This document shows positions 1 through 7,946 of a stretch of DNA of 64,000 nucleotides, piece by piece. The position numbers and the translations under genes are program-made. How positions within the stretch are numbered: the stretch's first letter is position 1; each line of letters opens with the position of its first letter. Below the pieces are notes generated by a model. That model was given only the letters and a program-made list of their open reading frames with translations. It searched no databases and was not told the origin of the DNA. This DNA comes from Actinomadura chibensis NBRC 106107. Its GTDB lineage: Bacteria > Actinomycetota > Actinomycetes > Streptosporangiales > Streptosporangiaceae. The DNA is taken from assembly GCF_001552135.1 (NCBI RefSeq), contig NZ_BCQP01000036.1, positions 1 through 64,000 on the forward strand, given 5' to 3'.

Positions 1-68
1 GGGCGGCCTCCGGGCGCTGGGCGCCCTGCGGCCGCCCGCCCCGTGGGGAGCGCGGAAGCGGAGTAACA

Positions 69-132
69 CCACCGGGTGCCGGTCGGGCTCGCCGCAGCGG
101 TCGGAGGAGCGAGACCACCCGGCACCCGGTGG
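69..132. terminator. Inverted repeat after lipoprotein gene
   Basis: Positions 69-82 and 119-132 are perfect 14-bp reverse complements (left arm CCACCGGGTGCCGG) separated by 36 bases. The repeat starts 4 bases beyond the stop codon of the minus-strand lipoprotein gene, so it may act as its transcription terminator. There is no T-tract, and the loop is long, so the terminator role is an inference. Confidence 0.45.
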
Positions 133-135
133 AGG

Positions 136-1128
136 TCAGGAGCCGTGCACCGCGACGGCCTTGCGGTACATGGCGGCGACGGCGGCGCGTCCCTTCGGCG
201 GAACGGCCGCCAGGTACTGGACGAGGACCGTCGTGTCCATCCGCGTCGTCGCGGCGCGGGCCGGGGCGAGACCGAGGAGGTCGCCGCCGACGGTGAGCGC
301 GCCGCGCCGCGACGACGAGTACGCCTCGTTCTGCCGCAACACGTACCAGACGAGCGCCCCTCGGTCCTTGGTGCGCAGCGCGTACACCCCGTACGGGGCG
401 GCCGAGAACCGCGACGACAGCGTGACGCCGCGTCCGGCCAGGGTCTTCTCGCCCTGCTGGAGCGCCTTGTACGTCTCGCTGGTCTTCGCGCCGTCGGCGA
501 GGAACGCCGCGCCCGACGCCCGCGGGCCCTCGGTGAGCAGCGCGGCGTGCGCCTGCGGCAGCCGCTCCGGCTGGACGGCGAGGCCCCCGGCGCGCGGCTC
601 GACCGGCGTGGCCGTGCCGTCCGGGGCGAGCGCGACCCGGCTGAGGACGTCCTCCCCGGAGTAGGGCGCGGCGGTCAGCAGCCAGGGCGCGCCCTCACTG
701 GCCTGCGTGAACAGCATCGCGTGCCGGAGCGTCTGGTTGCCCTTCCCGCTGACCGCGGCGGTCGCGAACCAGTGCGGATACCCGGTCAGGCGCGGGATGT
801 AGTACGCCGTCGGCGTGAACTCCACCTTCGGCGGCCGCTGCTTGGCGGCGCGGCGGAACTTCAGCGCCGCGACGTCCATGGACAGTTGCGGTTCGGCCTC
901 GATCGTGCGCAGGGCCGTTCCGTTGAAGCGCCGCGCGGCCTGGTTCGCGCGGTCGGTGTAGGACGCGAGCACCCGCTCGGCCTGCGCCCTGCTGAGTGCG
1001 GGTGTGCCCGCGGGTTCGCCCTGTTCTGCGGACGAGGTGTTTCCGCCGCCCGAGCATCCCGCGCTGAGCGCCGCGGCGACCAGCAGGGATGAGGTGACTG
1101 AGGCGGTGGTGACGGTGCGTGCGGCCAT
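136..1128 (-). CDS. Putative secreted lipoprotein, paralogue of the lipoprotein beyond prfB
   Basis: This 330-residue protein has a type II signal peptide with lipobox LSAGC (Cys25), so it is probably a membrane-anchored exported lipoprotein. The start was placed at the ATG at 1128, which gives a normal signal peptide and has a G-rich stretch (GGGGGG) about 6 bases upstream; an in-frame start 45 bases further upstream would spoil the signal. The mature part is polar with no recognised catalytic motif. It shares the layout Y-[IV]-P-[RK]-L..GYP-x-WF and a similar C-terminal half with the lipoprotein at 2592-3683, so the two are paralogues flanking prfB. Molecular function is unknown; a cell-envelope role is only inferred from location. 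Confidence 0.75.
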   Translation of the reverse strand: MAARTVTTASVTSSLLVAAALSAGCSGGGNTSSAEQGEPAGTPALSRAQAERVLASYTDRANQAARRFNGTALRTIEAEPQLSMDVAALKFRRAAKQRPPKVEFTPTAYYIPRLTGYPHWFATAAVSGKGNQTLRHAMLFTQASEGAPWLLTAAPYSGEDVLSRVALAPDGTATPVEPRAGGLAVQPERLPQAHAALLTEGPRASGAAFLADGAKTSETYKALQQGEKTLAGRGVTLSSRFSAAPYGVYALRTKDRGALVWYVLRQNEAYSSSRRGALTVGGDLLGLAPARAATTRMDTTVLVQYLAAVPPKGRAAVAAMYRKAVAVHGS

Positions 1129-1182
1129 GCGAAGCCCCCCGATATGGCGTCGGCGATCCGGACCGCAGGACATCTTCGCAGA

Positions 1183-1198
1183 GTGACCGCCAGGTCAC
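1183..1198. promoter_or_regulatory. Palindrome upstream of lipoprotein gene
   Basis: The sequence GTGACCGCCAGGTCAC is a perfect 6+4+6 inverted repeat 55 bases upstream of the lipoprotein start and 98 bases beyond the prfB stop. Position and symmetry suit an operator for a dimeric regulator, but no regulator is identified. Confidence 0.3.
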
Positions 1199-1295
1199 GC
1201 TCCGAACACGAAAGTCGCCGAAAAGTTTCCGCCCGGGTCCCGCCGCCCCCGCCACCTGGGCCGCCGCCTGTGCGGCCGCGTGGGGCGGTGTCGGG

Positions 1296-2402
1296 TTACT
1301 GGCCCTGTTGGCGCATCCAGCGGATCTCGGCTTCGATGAACTCGTCGATGTCGCCGTCCAGGACGCCGGACGGGTTGCCGACCTCGACGCCGGTGCGCAG
1401 GTCCTTCACGATCTGGTACGGGTGCAGCACGTAGTTGCGGATCTGCGTGCCCCAGCTGCTCGTCCCCTCGCCGCGCAGGGCGGACATCTTCTCCGCCTCC
1501 TCCTGGCGCTTGCGCTCCAGGAGCTTCGCCTGCAGGACGTTCATCGCCGTCGCCTTGTTCTGGATCTGGCTGCGCTCGTTCTGGCAGGACACGACGATCC
1601 CGGTCGGGATGTGGGTGATCCGCACCGCGGAGTCGGTGGTGTTGACGCCCTGGCCGCCGGGCCCGGACGACCGGTACACGTCGATCCGCAGGTCGTTCTC
1701 GTCGATGTCGACGTGGTCGCTCTGCTCGACCACCGGGACGACGTCCAGCCCGGCGAACGACGTCTGGCGGCGGCCCTGGTTGTCGAACGGGGAGATGCGG
1801 ACGAGCCGGTGCGTCCCGTGCTCGCCGCGCAGCGTCCCGTAGGCGTAGGGGGCCTTGACGGTGAAGGTCGTCGACTTGATCCCGGCCTCTTCGGCGTAGG
1901 ACGTCTCGTAGACCTCGGTCGGGTAGTTGTGGCGCTCGGCCCACCGCAGGTACATGCGCTGGAGCTGCTCCGCCCAGTCGGCGGCGTCGACCCCGCCCGC
2001 CTGGGCGTTGATGGTGACGAGCGCCTCGCGGGCGTCGTACTCGCCCGACATCAGCGTGCGGACCTCAAGCTGCTGGACGGCCTTGCGCAGGGCCGCGAGC
2101 TCCTCGTCGGCCTCCGTGCGGGTGGCCTCGTCGTCCATCTCGCCCGCGAGCTCGTAGAGCGTGACGGTGTCGTCCAGCCGCTGGCGCAGCCCCTCGACCC
2201 GGTTCAGCTCGCTCTCCAGGTAGGACAGGCGGCGCGTCACCGACTGGGCGCGCTCCTGGTCGTTCCACAGCTCAGGGTCGGCGGACTGCTCGCGCAGCTC
2301 GGCGATGTCGCGCCGCATGCCGTCGAGGTCCAGCACCTGCTCGATGCCGGACAGTGTCGAGCCGAGCTCCTTGAGCTCCTCTTCCGGTTCGATGCCTGCC
2401 AC
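1296..2402 (-). CDS. prfB: Peptide chain release factor 2
   Basis: The 368-residue product is RF2, which recognises UGA and UAA in the ribosomal A site and triggers peptidyl-tRNA hydrolysis. The SPF tripeptide that gives UGA specificity lies near residue 203 ([10 protein letters not shown]), and the GGQ catalytic loop near residue 250 ([10 protein letters not shown]). Length is normal for the family. The reading frame is continuous from [10 protein letters not shown], so there is no in-frame UGA autoregulatory frameshift of the E. coli kind. It lies upstream of the ftsE-ftsX-smpB block but on the opposite strand, a common actinobacterial neighbourhood, and is flanked by two related lipoprotein genes. 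Confidence 0.97.
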   Translation of the reverse strand: MAGIEPEEELKELGSTLSGIEQVLDLDGMRRDIAELREQSADPELWNDQERAQSVTRRLSYLESELNRVEGLRQRLDDTVTLYELAGEMDDEATRTEADEELAALRKAVQQLEVRTLMSGEYDAREALVTINAQAGGVDAADWAEQLQRMYLRWAERHNYPTEVYETSYAEEAGIKSTTFTVKAPYAYGTLRGEHGTHRLVRISPFDNQGRRQTSFAGLDVVPVVEQSDHVDIDENDLRIDVYRSSGPGGQGVNTTDSAVRITHIPTGIVVSCQNERSQIQNKATAMNVLQAKLLERKRQEEAEKMSALRGEGTSSWGTQIRNYVLHPYQIVKDLRTGVEVGNPSGVLDGDIDEFIEAEIRWMRQQGQ

Positions 2403-2591
2403 GCCCCCGAGCTTAGCGCCGTCCCGGCACTGCTGGTCGCGCGCCGACGCCCTGTGGACAACGCGCGGACACCGTGGACGACGTGCGGGCCGCCCGCGCG
2501 TTCCGTACCGGACGAGCGGCCGGGCGTCCCGCCAATATCATGATGGTGGAAGAATCACGGGCCGAGGGAGCCCGGCCGGAGGACGGTCGGC

Positions 2592-3683
2592 ATGGAGCTC
2601 GGTCCGGGGGACGGATCTGTGTACGGATTCACGCGGACGGTCGTGGCCGGAGCGGCCCTCGTCCTGCCGCTCGCCGCGGGCTGCGCGGGGGGCGGGGAGG
2701 GCCGGACGGAGGCGCGGCCCACCGTCAGCATGCCCTCGACGTCGCCGCCGCCGTCCGTCCCGCTGACCCCGAAGGTCGCGGAGCGGGCGTTCCGTACCTA
2801 TGTCACCGACGAGGACGTGGCGCGCGCGGCGGGCGACGAGCGGCTGGCGCTGACCTGGACGTCCGACGGCCAGTCCCAGCTCACCGCCGCCGAGTTCCGC
2901 AAGGCCGCCTACGACGGCGACCCGGTGCGGCGGTTCGAGTACGGCGAGCCCAGGCTGTACGTGCCGAAGCTGAAGGACGACGGCTACCCGCAGTGGTTCG
3001 TGGCGTCCGTGGACCGCTCGGTCGCGGGGGAGGCCAAGAGCAAGCGGCGGGCGCTGATGGCGTTCATCCTGCGCGGGCCGTCCGACTCGTGGCGGCTGAC
3101 GCTCGCGACCCTCCTCCAACCGAAGGCCAAGGAACCGAAGGTCGAGATCGACGACGCCGGGTACGCGACGGCGCTCGGCGCGGACGACCCGTCGGTGCTG
3201 ATCCGGCCGCGCGACGTGGGCGGGATCCAGGCGACGATCGCGGCGGAGGGCCCGCGGAGCGTCGCCGCCAAGGTGATGAAGTCCGGGGCGGTCACGACGG
3301 GCTACTACCAGAAGGCCAAGCGGGCCAAGAAGGACGCCAAGAAACACGACCTCACGCTCCAGGTCGTCTACACCGCGACACCGTTCCCCTACTTCGGGTT
3401 GCGGACGGAGCACGGCGGCGGCCTCATCGTCTACTCCCTGTTCCGCACCAGCTCCCTCGTCGCCAAGGACCCGTCCACCCCGAAGCCGGAGATCCCGGAG
3501 GAGGCGGAGCATCTGCTCGACGGGACCGTCGAGGGCAACGAGGTCGACACGACGGCGACCCTGCACTTCGCCGCCTACGACCCCCCTCGGGCGAAGAAGG
3601 GCAAGACCCAGGCCAAGGCGCACCTGGTGGCCGACGACGGCGCGATCTCCAAGGCCGCCACCCCGCCGATCAAGAAACCCTGA
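2592..3683 (+). CDS. Putative secreted lipoprotein, paralogue of 136-1128
   Basis: The 363-residue product carries a lipoprotein signal ending LAAGC (Cys31), so it should be exported and lipid-anchored. The ATG at 2592 follows a GGAGG at about 2577 with a good spacer; a GTG at 2619 would also give a complete signal peptide. The mature chain is rich in Lys, Asp and Ala and contains the motif YVPKL..GYPQWF, which matches the lipoprotein on the other side of prfB. Like that one it has a two-part layout: an N-terminal alpha/beta region resembling an NTF2-like fold by pattern only, and a C-terminal region rich in strands. No enzyme motif is visible and the function is unknown. Confidence 0.75.
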   Translation: MELGPGDGSVYGFTRTVVAGAALVLPLAAGCAGGGEGRTEARPTVSMPSTSPPPSVPLTPKVAERAFRTYVTDEDVARAAGDERLALTWTSDGQSQLTAAEFRKAAYDGDPVRRFEYGEPRLYVPKLKDDGYPQWFVASVDRSVAGEAKSKRRALMAFILRGPSDSWRLTLATLLQPKAKEPKVEIDDAGYATALGADDPSVLIRPRDVGGIQATIAAEGPRSVAAKVMKSGAVTTGYYQKAKRAKKDAKKHDLTLQVVYTATPFPYFGLRTEHGGGLIVYSLFRTSSLVAKDPSTPKPEIPEEAEHLLDGTVEGNEVDTTATLHFAAYDPPRAKKGKTQAKAHLVADDGAISKAATPPIKKP

Positions 3684-3708
3684 GAGTCCAAGGGCCTGCC
3701 GCGGACGG

Positions 3709-3894
3709 CTAGCCGTAGACGCGCTGCAGGACGAGCGCGACGAAGAACAGCGCGACCAGCCCCGCCAGGACGACCGACGGCGGCACCGAGGGGCCGTGCC
3801 GGTGCAGCTCCGACCGGGCCTCCCGGCAGGTGGCGCAGCGTCCCTCGACCACCGGGTTCGAGCACCGAGCGCAGATCAGATGTTCGCAGCTCAT
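3709..3894 (-). CDS. Small zinc-ribbon membrane protein
   Basis: This 61-residue protein has an N-terminal Cys cluster (Cys8-x2-Cys11 and Cys20-x2-Cys23, plus Cys3) that looks like a small zinc ribbon, a short linker, and a single C-terminal transmembrane helix at about residues 38-58 (VVLAGLVALFFVALVLQ). The start at 3894 (MSCEHLICARC) is preferred over an in-frame upstream codon at 3948, because the Cys motif begins at once. It converges on the lipoprotein gene. A membrane-tethered metal-binding or adaptor role is plausible, but no function is assigned. Confidence 0.6.
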   Translation of the reverse strand: MSCEHLICARCSNPVVEGRCATCREARSELHRHGPSVPPSVVLAGLVALFFVALVLQRVYG

Positions 3895-4372
3895 GTCGTG
3901 GCCCCAATCTCCGAGAACGGCATGCGGGTCCGTGCGCGAAACGTCCACCCGCCGGGTGTGCGACCACCCATTAGGTATCTTTCGCCATCATCCAGCGTAG
4001 CCGGACTGTATGGTCGTTCCGGCAAGTCCGGGAGCTAGACGGTACGAAACGGCCGGACGTCGGGAGACGGGTTCGCATGGCACTGATCGGACGGCACGCA
4101 CCGCGTCCTCGTTCGTCGTCCGTCGCCCCCGAACCGGACACCGCTCGCGAACCGGACGACGAATGTTCACCGATCGGACGCCTCGCCGCCTCCGGGCGGC
4201 CGTACCACTCCGAGTGGGACGAGCCAGTTGACTCACCCCTCTACACTGCTCCAAGGCTCAGCGTCCCACCTGGTCGCGGAGCCGGGCGGCGCGGAACGCG
4301 AGGTGCGGACGAGTCCGCGACCGCGCGCCGGGCCGCTCCCCAACCCCTAGACTGAACCGCCGTGATGCAGCC
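3895..4372. other. Intergenic stretch before ftsE
   Basis: No convincing gene was found in these 478 bases. Near the right end TAGACT (4348-4353) is a plausible -10 box for ftsE. It is followed at 4362 by a five-codon reading frame (GTG ATG CAG CCG TGA) whose stop overlaps the ftsE GTG start. Confidence 0.4.
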
Positions 4373-4376
4373 GTGA
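4348..4376 (+). promoter_or_regulatory. ftsE promoter -10 and overlapping mini-ORF
   Basis: TAGACT at 4348-4353 lies 8 bases before GTG at 4362, a leaderless spacing. The mini-ORF encodes Val/Met-Met-Gln-Pro and stops at TGA 4374-4376, overlapping the ftsE start (GTG 4373-4375). No Shine-Dalgarno sequence precedes ftsE, so ribosomes may reach it by termination-reinitiation on this frame. No clear -35 is visible. This is an inference from sequence layout. Confidence 0.35.
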
Positions 4377-5062
4377 TCCATTTCGACAACGTCACCAAGG
4401 TCTACCCGAGCCAGAACCGACCAGCCCTGCAGCATGTGAACGTCGCCATCGAAAAGGGCGAGTTCCTGTTCCTGGTGGGTCCGTCCGGCTCGGGGAAGTC
4501 GACCTTCCTGCGCCTCATCCTGAAAGAGGAGCGTCCTTCCCAGGGTCACGTGCACGTGGCGGGCAAGGACCTGAGCAGGCTGAGCAACTGGAAGGTGCCG
4601 CACCTGCGCCGCAGGATCGGCTGCGTCTTCCAGGACTTCCGCCTCCTCCCCAACAAGAACGTCTTCGAGAACGTCGCGTTCGCCCTAGAGGTGATCGGCA
4701 AGCCGCGGCGCTTCATCGGCAAGGTCGTCCCCGAGGTCATCGACCTCGTCGGCCTGGAGGGCAAGGCCCACCGGATGCCGGACGAGCTGTCCGGCGGCGA
4801 GCAGCAGCGCGTCGCCATCGCGCGGGCCTTCGTCAACCGGCCGATGATCCTGCTGGCGGACGAGCCGACGGGGAACATCGACCCCGCCACCTCGATCGGC
4901 ATCATGAAGGTGCTGGACCGCATCAACCGGACCGGCACCACCGTCGTCATGGCCACCCACGACGCCGCGATCGTCGACGCGTTCCGCAAGCGTGTCGTCG
5001 AGCTGGAGGACGGACGGGTCGTCCGCGACCAGTCCCGCGGCGTGTACGGCCAGGCGTACTAA
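4373..5062 (+). CDS. ftsE: Cell division ATP-binding protein FtsE
   Basis: FtsE is the cytoplasmic ATPase of the FtsEX complex, which relays ATP hydrolysis through FtsX to activate periplasmic cell-wall hydrolases at the septum. The 229-residue product has Walker [10 protein letters not shown] (near residue 38), the signature LSGGEQQR, Walker B ILLADEP and the H-loop ATHD, all intact. The start is GTG 4373, giving the family N-terminus [12 protein letters not shown]. There is no obvious ribosome binding site. ftsX follows after an unusually long 198-base spacer, whereas the two genes overlap or nearly touch in most bacteria. Confidence 0.97.
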   Translation: MIHFDNVTKVYPSQNRPALQHVNVAIEKGEFLFLVGPSGSGKSTFLRLILKEERPSQGHVHVAGKDLSRLSNWKVPHLRRRIGCVFQDFRLLPNKNVFENVAFALEVIGKPRRFIGKVVPEVIDLVGLEGKAHRMPDELSGGEQQRVAIARAFVNRPMILLADEPTGNIDPATSIGIMKVLDRINRTGTTVVMATHDAAIVDAFRKRVVELEDGRVVRDQSRGVYGQAY

Positions 5063-5260
5063 ACCCGCGTACCAGTCAGACCGCGTACCAGACCATCTGA
5101 ACCATCGATTCCTGCCGGGTCGTACGACACCCCGAGGCCCAGAGGCAGGACCCCCGCATCGGGCCGCGCTCGGGCCGCCGTTCAGGCCGCGCTCCGGCCG
5201 TTCTCCGGCGCGGACGGCCCAGGCTTCCGGCGGGACACAGGCGATCAAGGACAGCGAGGC
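5063..5260. other. Long ftsE-ftsX spacer with short direct repeat
   Basis: This 198-base spacer separates two genes that are normally tightly coupled. It contains a 10-bp direct repeat CGCGTACCAG, with copies near 5067 and 5083, and GC-rich inverted segments around 5160-5220. No gene was seen. Confidence 0.4.
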
Positions 5261-6166
5261 ATGCGCGTACAGTTCGTTCTCCAGGAGATCTGGATCGGTC
5301 TCCGCCGGAACATGACGATGACGATCTCCCTCGTCATCACCGTCGCCATCGCCATGGCGCTCTTCGGCACAGGGATGCTCCTGCGCGAACAGGTCCGCGC
5401 GTCCAAGAGCTACTGGTACGACAAGATCGAGGTCTCGATCTTCCTGTGCGCCAAGACCAGCTCCAACCCGAGCTGCCAGAAGCGCGACGTCACCGAGCAG
5501 GAGCGGCAGCAGCTCCAGGCGCAGCTCAAGGGGATGTCGCAGGTCTCCGGCGTCCAGTACGAGAGCAAGCAGCAGGCGTACGCCCGGTTCAAGGACCGCT
5601 TCTCCGGCTCGCCGGGCTTCGTCGAGAGCACCCGCGAGGGCGACATCCCCGACTCGTTCCGGGTGAAGCTGCGGAACCCCGAGGAGTACAAGGCGGTCTC
5701 GCAGGCGGTGCTCGGCCGTCCCGGCGTGGACACGGTGATCAACGAGCAGGAGATCCTGAAGCGGTTCTTCCGGATCCTGAACGGCCTCCAGGTCGCCGCG
5801 CTGATGATCGCGCTGATCCAGGTGGTGGCCGCGGTGATGCTGGTCGGCAACACGGTCCGGCTGTCGGCGTTCAACCGGCGCCGGGAGACGGGCATCATGC
5901 GGCTGGTCGGCGCGTCCAACACCTATATCCAGATGCCGTTCATCCTGGAGGGCGCGATCGCGGGCCTGATCGGAGGTCTGTTCGCGTCCATCTTGCTTGT
6001 CTTCAGCAAGAAACTGCTGATCGACAGATTGGCGGGGGACGTCCAGCTCGTCAGCCAGCTCGGCTGGAGCACCGTGGTGGCCGTCATCATCGTGTCGATC
6101 TGCTTCGGAGTGCTGCTCTGTGCGCTCTCGTCGTTCCTGACGCTCCGGAGATATCTCAGAATCTGA
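5261..6166 (+). CDS. ftsX: Cell division protein FtsX
   Basis: FtsX is the permease-like partner of FtsE. The 301-residue product has a short cytoplasmic N-terminus (MRVQFVLQEIWIGLRRNMTM), a first membrane helix at about 20-42, a large extracellular loop (residues about 45-170) that in actinobacteria contacts NlpC/P60-type hydrolases, and three more helices ending near residue 300, the usual four-helix FtsX topology. The extracellular loop has two Cys residues (LCAKTSSNPSCQK), which could form a disulfide. AAGGAC and GAGG precede the ATG. A 10-bp stem-loop at 6177-6200 follows the stop. Confidence 0.96.
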   Translation: MRVQFVLQEIWIGLRRNMTMTISLVITVAIAMALFGTGMLLREQVRASKSYWYDKIEVSIFLCAKTSSNPSCQKRDVTEQERQQLQAQLKGMSQVSGVQYESKQQAYARFKDRFSGSPGFVESTREGDIPDSFRVKLRNPEEYKAVSQAVLGRPGVDTVINEQEILKRFFRILNGLQVAALMIALIQVVAAVMLVGNTVRLSAFNRRRETGIMRLVGASNTYIQMPFILEGAIAGLIGGLFASILLVFSKKLLIDRLAGDVQLVSQLGWSTVVAVIIVSICFGVLLCALSSFLTLRRYLRI

Positions 6167-6176
6167 CGCGCTGACC

Positions 6177-6200
6177 GGATCCGGCGGGACCGCCGGATCC
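6177..6200 (+). terminator. Stem-loop after ftsX
   Basis: GGATCCGGCG (6177-6186) and CGCCGGATCC (6191-6200) form a perfect 10-bp stem with a four-base GGAC loop, 10 bases beyond the ftsX stop. There is no T-tract, which is common for actinomycete hairpin terminators. A new promoter begins just downstream. Confidence 0.5.
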
Positions 6201-6217
6201 GGCGTCGCGTGCCGCCC

Positions 6218-6223
6218 TACACT
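6218..6223 (+). promoter_or_regulatory. -10 box of S41 protease gene (leaderless)
   Basis: TACACT lies 6 bases before the ATG at 6230, so transcription would start at or next to the start codon. No good -35 hexamer is present. The box follows the ftsX hairpin, which fits an independent transcription unit. Confidence 0.4.
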
Positions 6224-6229
6224 TGCCGC

Positions 6230-7447
6230 ATGTTCCGGTCCGCGTCGCTTCGGAGGCGGCGGCCCCGGAGACCTTCCGAGGGCAGGAGGGCCGGGCGCCT
6301 GCCGCGCGGCTGCGCCGTCGCCGCCGCGATCGTCTGCGCGTACGGGGCCGGGGTCGTGAGCGGCCCGAGCCCGAAGCGGCACACCGCCGCCGCCGGCGGG
6401 TCGGTGCTGGACGAGGCCGCCGCCGCGATCGGCGGCCGGGCCGCGAAGCCGGTCGGCCGCGGCGAGCTCGACCGCGCCGCCATCGAGGGCATGCTGCGCG
6501 GGCTCGGCGACAGGTGGGCGCGCTACTACTCCGCCCGCCAGTACGACGACGTGGACGGACGCCTCACCGGCCACTACAGCGGCGTCGGGCTCTGGCTCGG
6601 CGCCGCCGACGGGCGCGCCGGGGTGCTGGTCGCGAGCGTCCAGCCGGGGACGGCCGCCGCGCGCGCCGGAGTCCGCGCGGGCGACGTCGTCACCGGCGTC
6701 GGCGCCGCGTCCGTGACCGGCTGGGACGTGGGGCGGGTCGCCGCCGCGCTGCGCGGACGTCCGGGCGAACCGGTCGAACTCACGGTGGAGCGCGATCATC
6801 GAACCAGGAGGTTCCATCTCGTCCGCACGCCGGTCCAGGGAGGCGACGTCACCGTGACCGACCTGCCGCGCCGCGCCCGGCTGATCCGGGTCGGGGCGTT
6901 CACGCGCGGGACAGGGCGCGCGGTCCGCGCCGCCGTGACCGGGGGCGGGCCGTCGTCCGGCCGTCCCGCCGGGGGAGTGCTGCTCGACCTGCGCGGCAAC
7001 CCGGGCGGCCTGCTGGACGAGGCGGTCGAGACGGCGTCGGCGTTCCTCACCGGCGGGCCCGTCGTGACGTACGAGCCGCGCGGCGGGCCCGTCCAGCGGC
7101 GCTCGGTGACGCGGCCCGGCGACGGGCGGACGCCCGTTGTCGTCCTCGTCGACGCGGGCACCGCGAGCGCCGCGGAGATCGTCGCGGGCTCCCTGCGCGA
7201 CCGCGACCGCGCGGTGATCGTAGGATCGCGTACGTACGGGAAGGGGTCGGTGCAGGAACCCATCAGGCTCGGCGACGGATCGGTGATCGAGCTGACCGTC
7301 GGGCGCTACCGCACCCCGGGCGGCCGTACGCTCGACGGGGTCGGGATAGAGCCCGACGTGGCGGTCTCCGCCGACCGTCCACCCAGGGAGGCCGAGCGCC
7401 GCGCCCGGACGGTGCTGCGCGGCCTGCACGCGACGGACAAGGACTGA
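6230..7447 (+). CDS. S41 family C-terminal processing peptidase, membrane-anchored
   Basis: This is a CtpA-type serine protease acting outside the membrane. The 405-residue product has a basic N-terminus and one hydrophobic segment at about 28-45 (signal anchor). Next comes a PDZ domain around residues 120-200 (GVGLWLG...[16 protein letters not shown]), then the S41 catalytic domain with the Ser in GTASAAEI (near residue 312) and the general-base Lys in TYGKGSVQ (near residue 337). The ATG at 6230 was chosen over an upstream GTG at 6209 because of the -10 box 6 bases before it. The gene sits between ftsX and smpB as in many actinomycetes; a part in envelope protein turnover is inferred. Confidence 0.9.
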   Translation: MFRSASLRRRRPRRPSEGRRAGRLPRGCAVAAAIVCAYGAGVVSGPSPKRHTAAAGGSVLDEAAAAIGGRAAKPVGRGELDRAAIEGMLRGLGDRWARYYSARQYDDVDGRLTGHYSGVGLWLGAADGRAGVLVASVQPGTAAARAGVRAGDVVTGVGAASVTGWDVGRVAAALRGRPGEPVELTVERDHRTRRFHLVRTPVQGGDVTVTDLPRRARLIRVGAFTRGTGRAVRAAVTGGGPSSGRPAGGVLLDLRGNPGGLLDEAVETASAFLTGGPVVTYEPRGGPVQRRSVTRPGDGRTPVVVLVDAGTASAAEIVAGSLRDRDRAVIVGSRTYGKGSVQEPIRLGDGSVIELTVGRYRTPGGRTLDGVGIEPDVAVSADRPPREAERRARTVLRGLHATDKD

Positions 7448-7451
7448 CGAA

Positions 7452-7943
7452 GTGGCACGGGACACCGGGCGCAAGAAGGACACGTCGAACAAGCTGATCG
7501 CCCAGAACAAGCGGGCCCGCTACGACTACCACATCGACGACACGTGGGAGGCGGGCATGGTGCTGATGGGCACGGAGGTCAAGGCGCTGCGCGCGGGGCG
7601 CGCGTCCCTCGTCGACGGCTTCGCCCACGTGCGGGACGGCGAGATCTGGCTGGAGAACGTCCACATCCCGGAGTACACGCAGGGCACCTGGACGAACCAC
7701 GCGCCGCGCCGCCGCCGCAAGCTCCTGCTGCACAAGCGCGAGATCCAGAAGATCATCACGAAGTCGGAGGAACCGGGCTGGACGCTGATCCCGCTCTCGC
7801 TCTACTTCAAGGACGGCAAGGCCAAGGTCGAGATCGGGTTGGCCCGTGGTAAGAAGTCGTACGACAAGCGTCAGGCCATCGCCAAGCGGGAGGCCGAGCG
7901 GGAGATGCAGAAGGCTGCGGCGGCCCGGTTCAGGAGACGGTGA
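7452..7943 (+). CDS. smpB: SsrA-binding protein SmpB
   Basis: SmpB binds the tRNA-like domain of tmRNA and mimics the anticodon stem during rescue of stalled ribosomes. The 163-residue product has the family core: [10 protein letters not shown], the [20 protein letters not shown] segment, ENVHIPEY, and a basic C-terminal tail ([19 protein letters not shown]) that in known structures enters the mRNA channel. It starts with GTG 4 bases after the protease stop. Its RNA partner ssrA lies 2.3 kb downstream, with one PBP-like gene between them. Confidence 0.97.
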   Translation: MARDTGRKKDTSNKLIAQNKRARYDYHIDDTWEAGMVLMGTEVKALRAGRASLVDGFAHVRDGEIWLENVHIPEYTQGTWTNHAPRRRRKLLLHKREIQKIITKSEEPGWTLIPLSLYFKDGKAKVEIGLARGKKSYDKRQAIAKREAEREMQKAAAARFRRR

Positions 7944-7946
7944 AGG

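Noticed and set aside
1296-2402. Programmed frameshift in prfB
   Set aside because: The frame is continuous and no in-frame TGA with an upstream Shine-Dalgarno-like stretch is present.
4229-4246. TTGACT and TACACT upstream of ftsE as a promoter
   Set aside because: The two boxes are only about 7 bases apart, too close for a sigma70 promoter.
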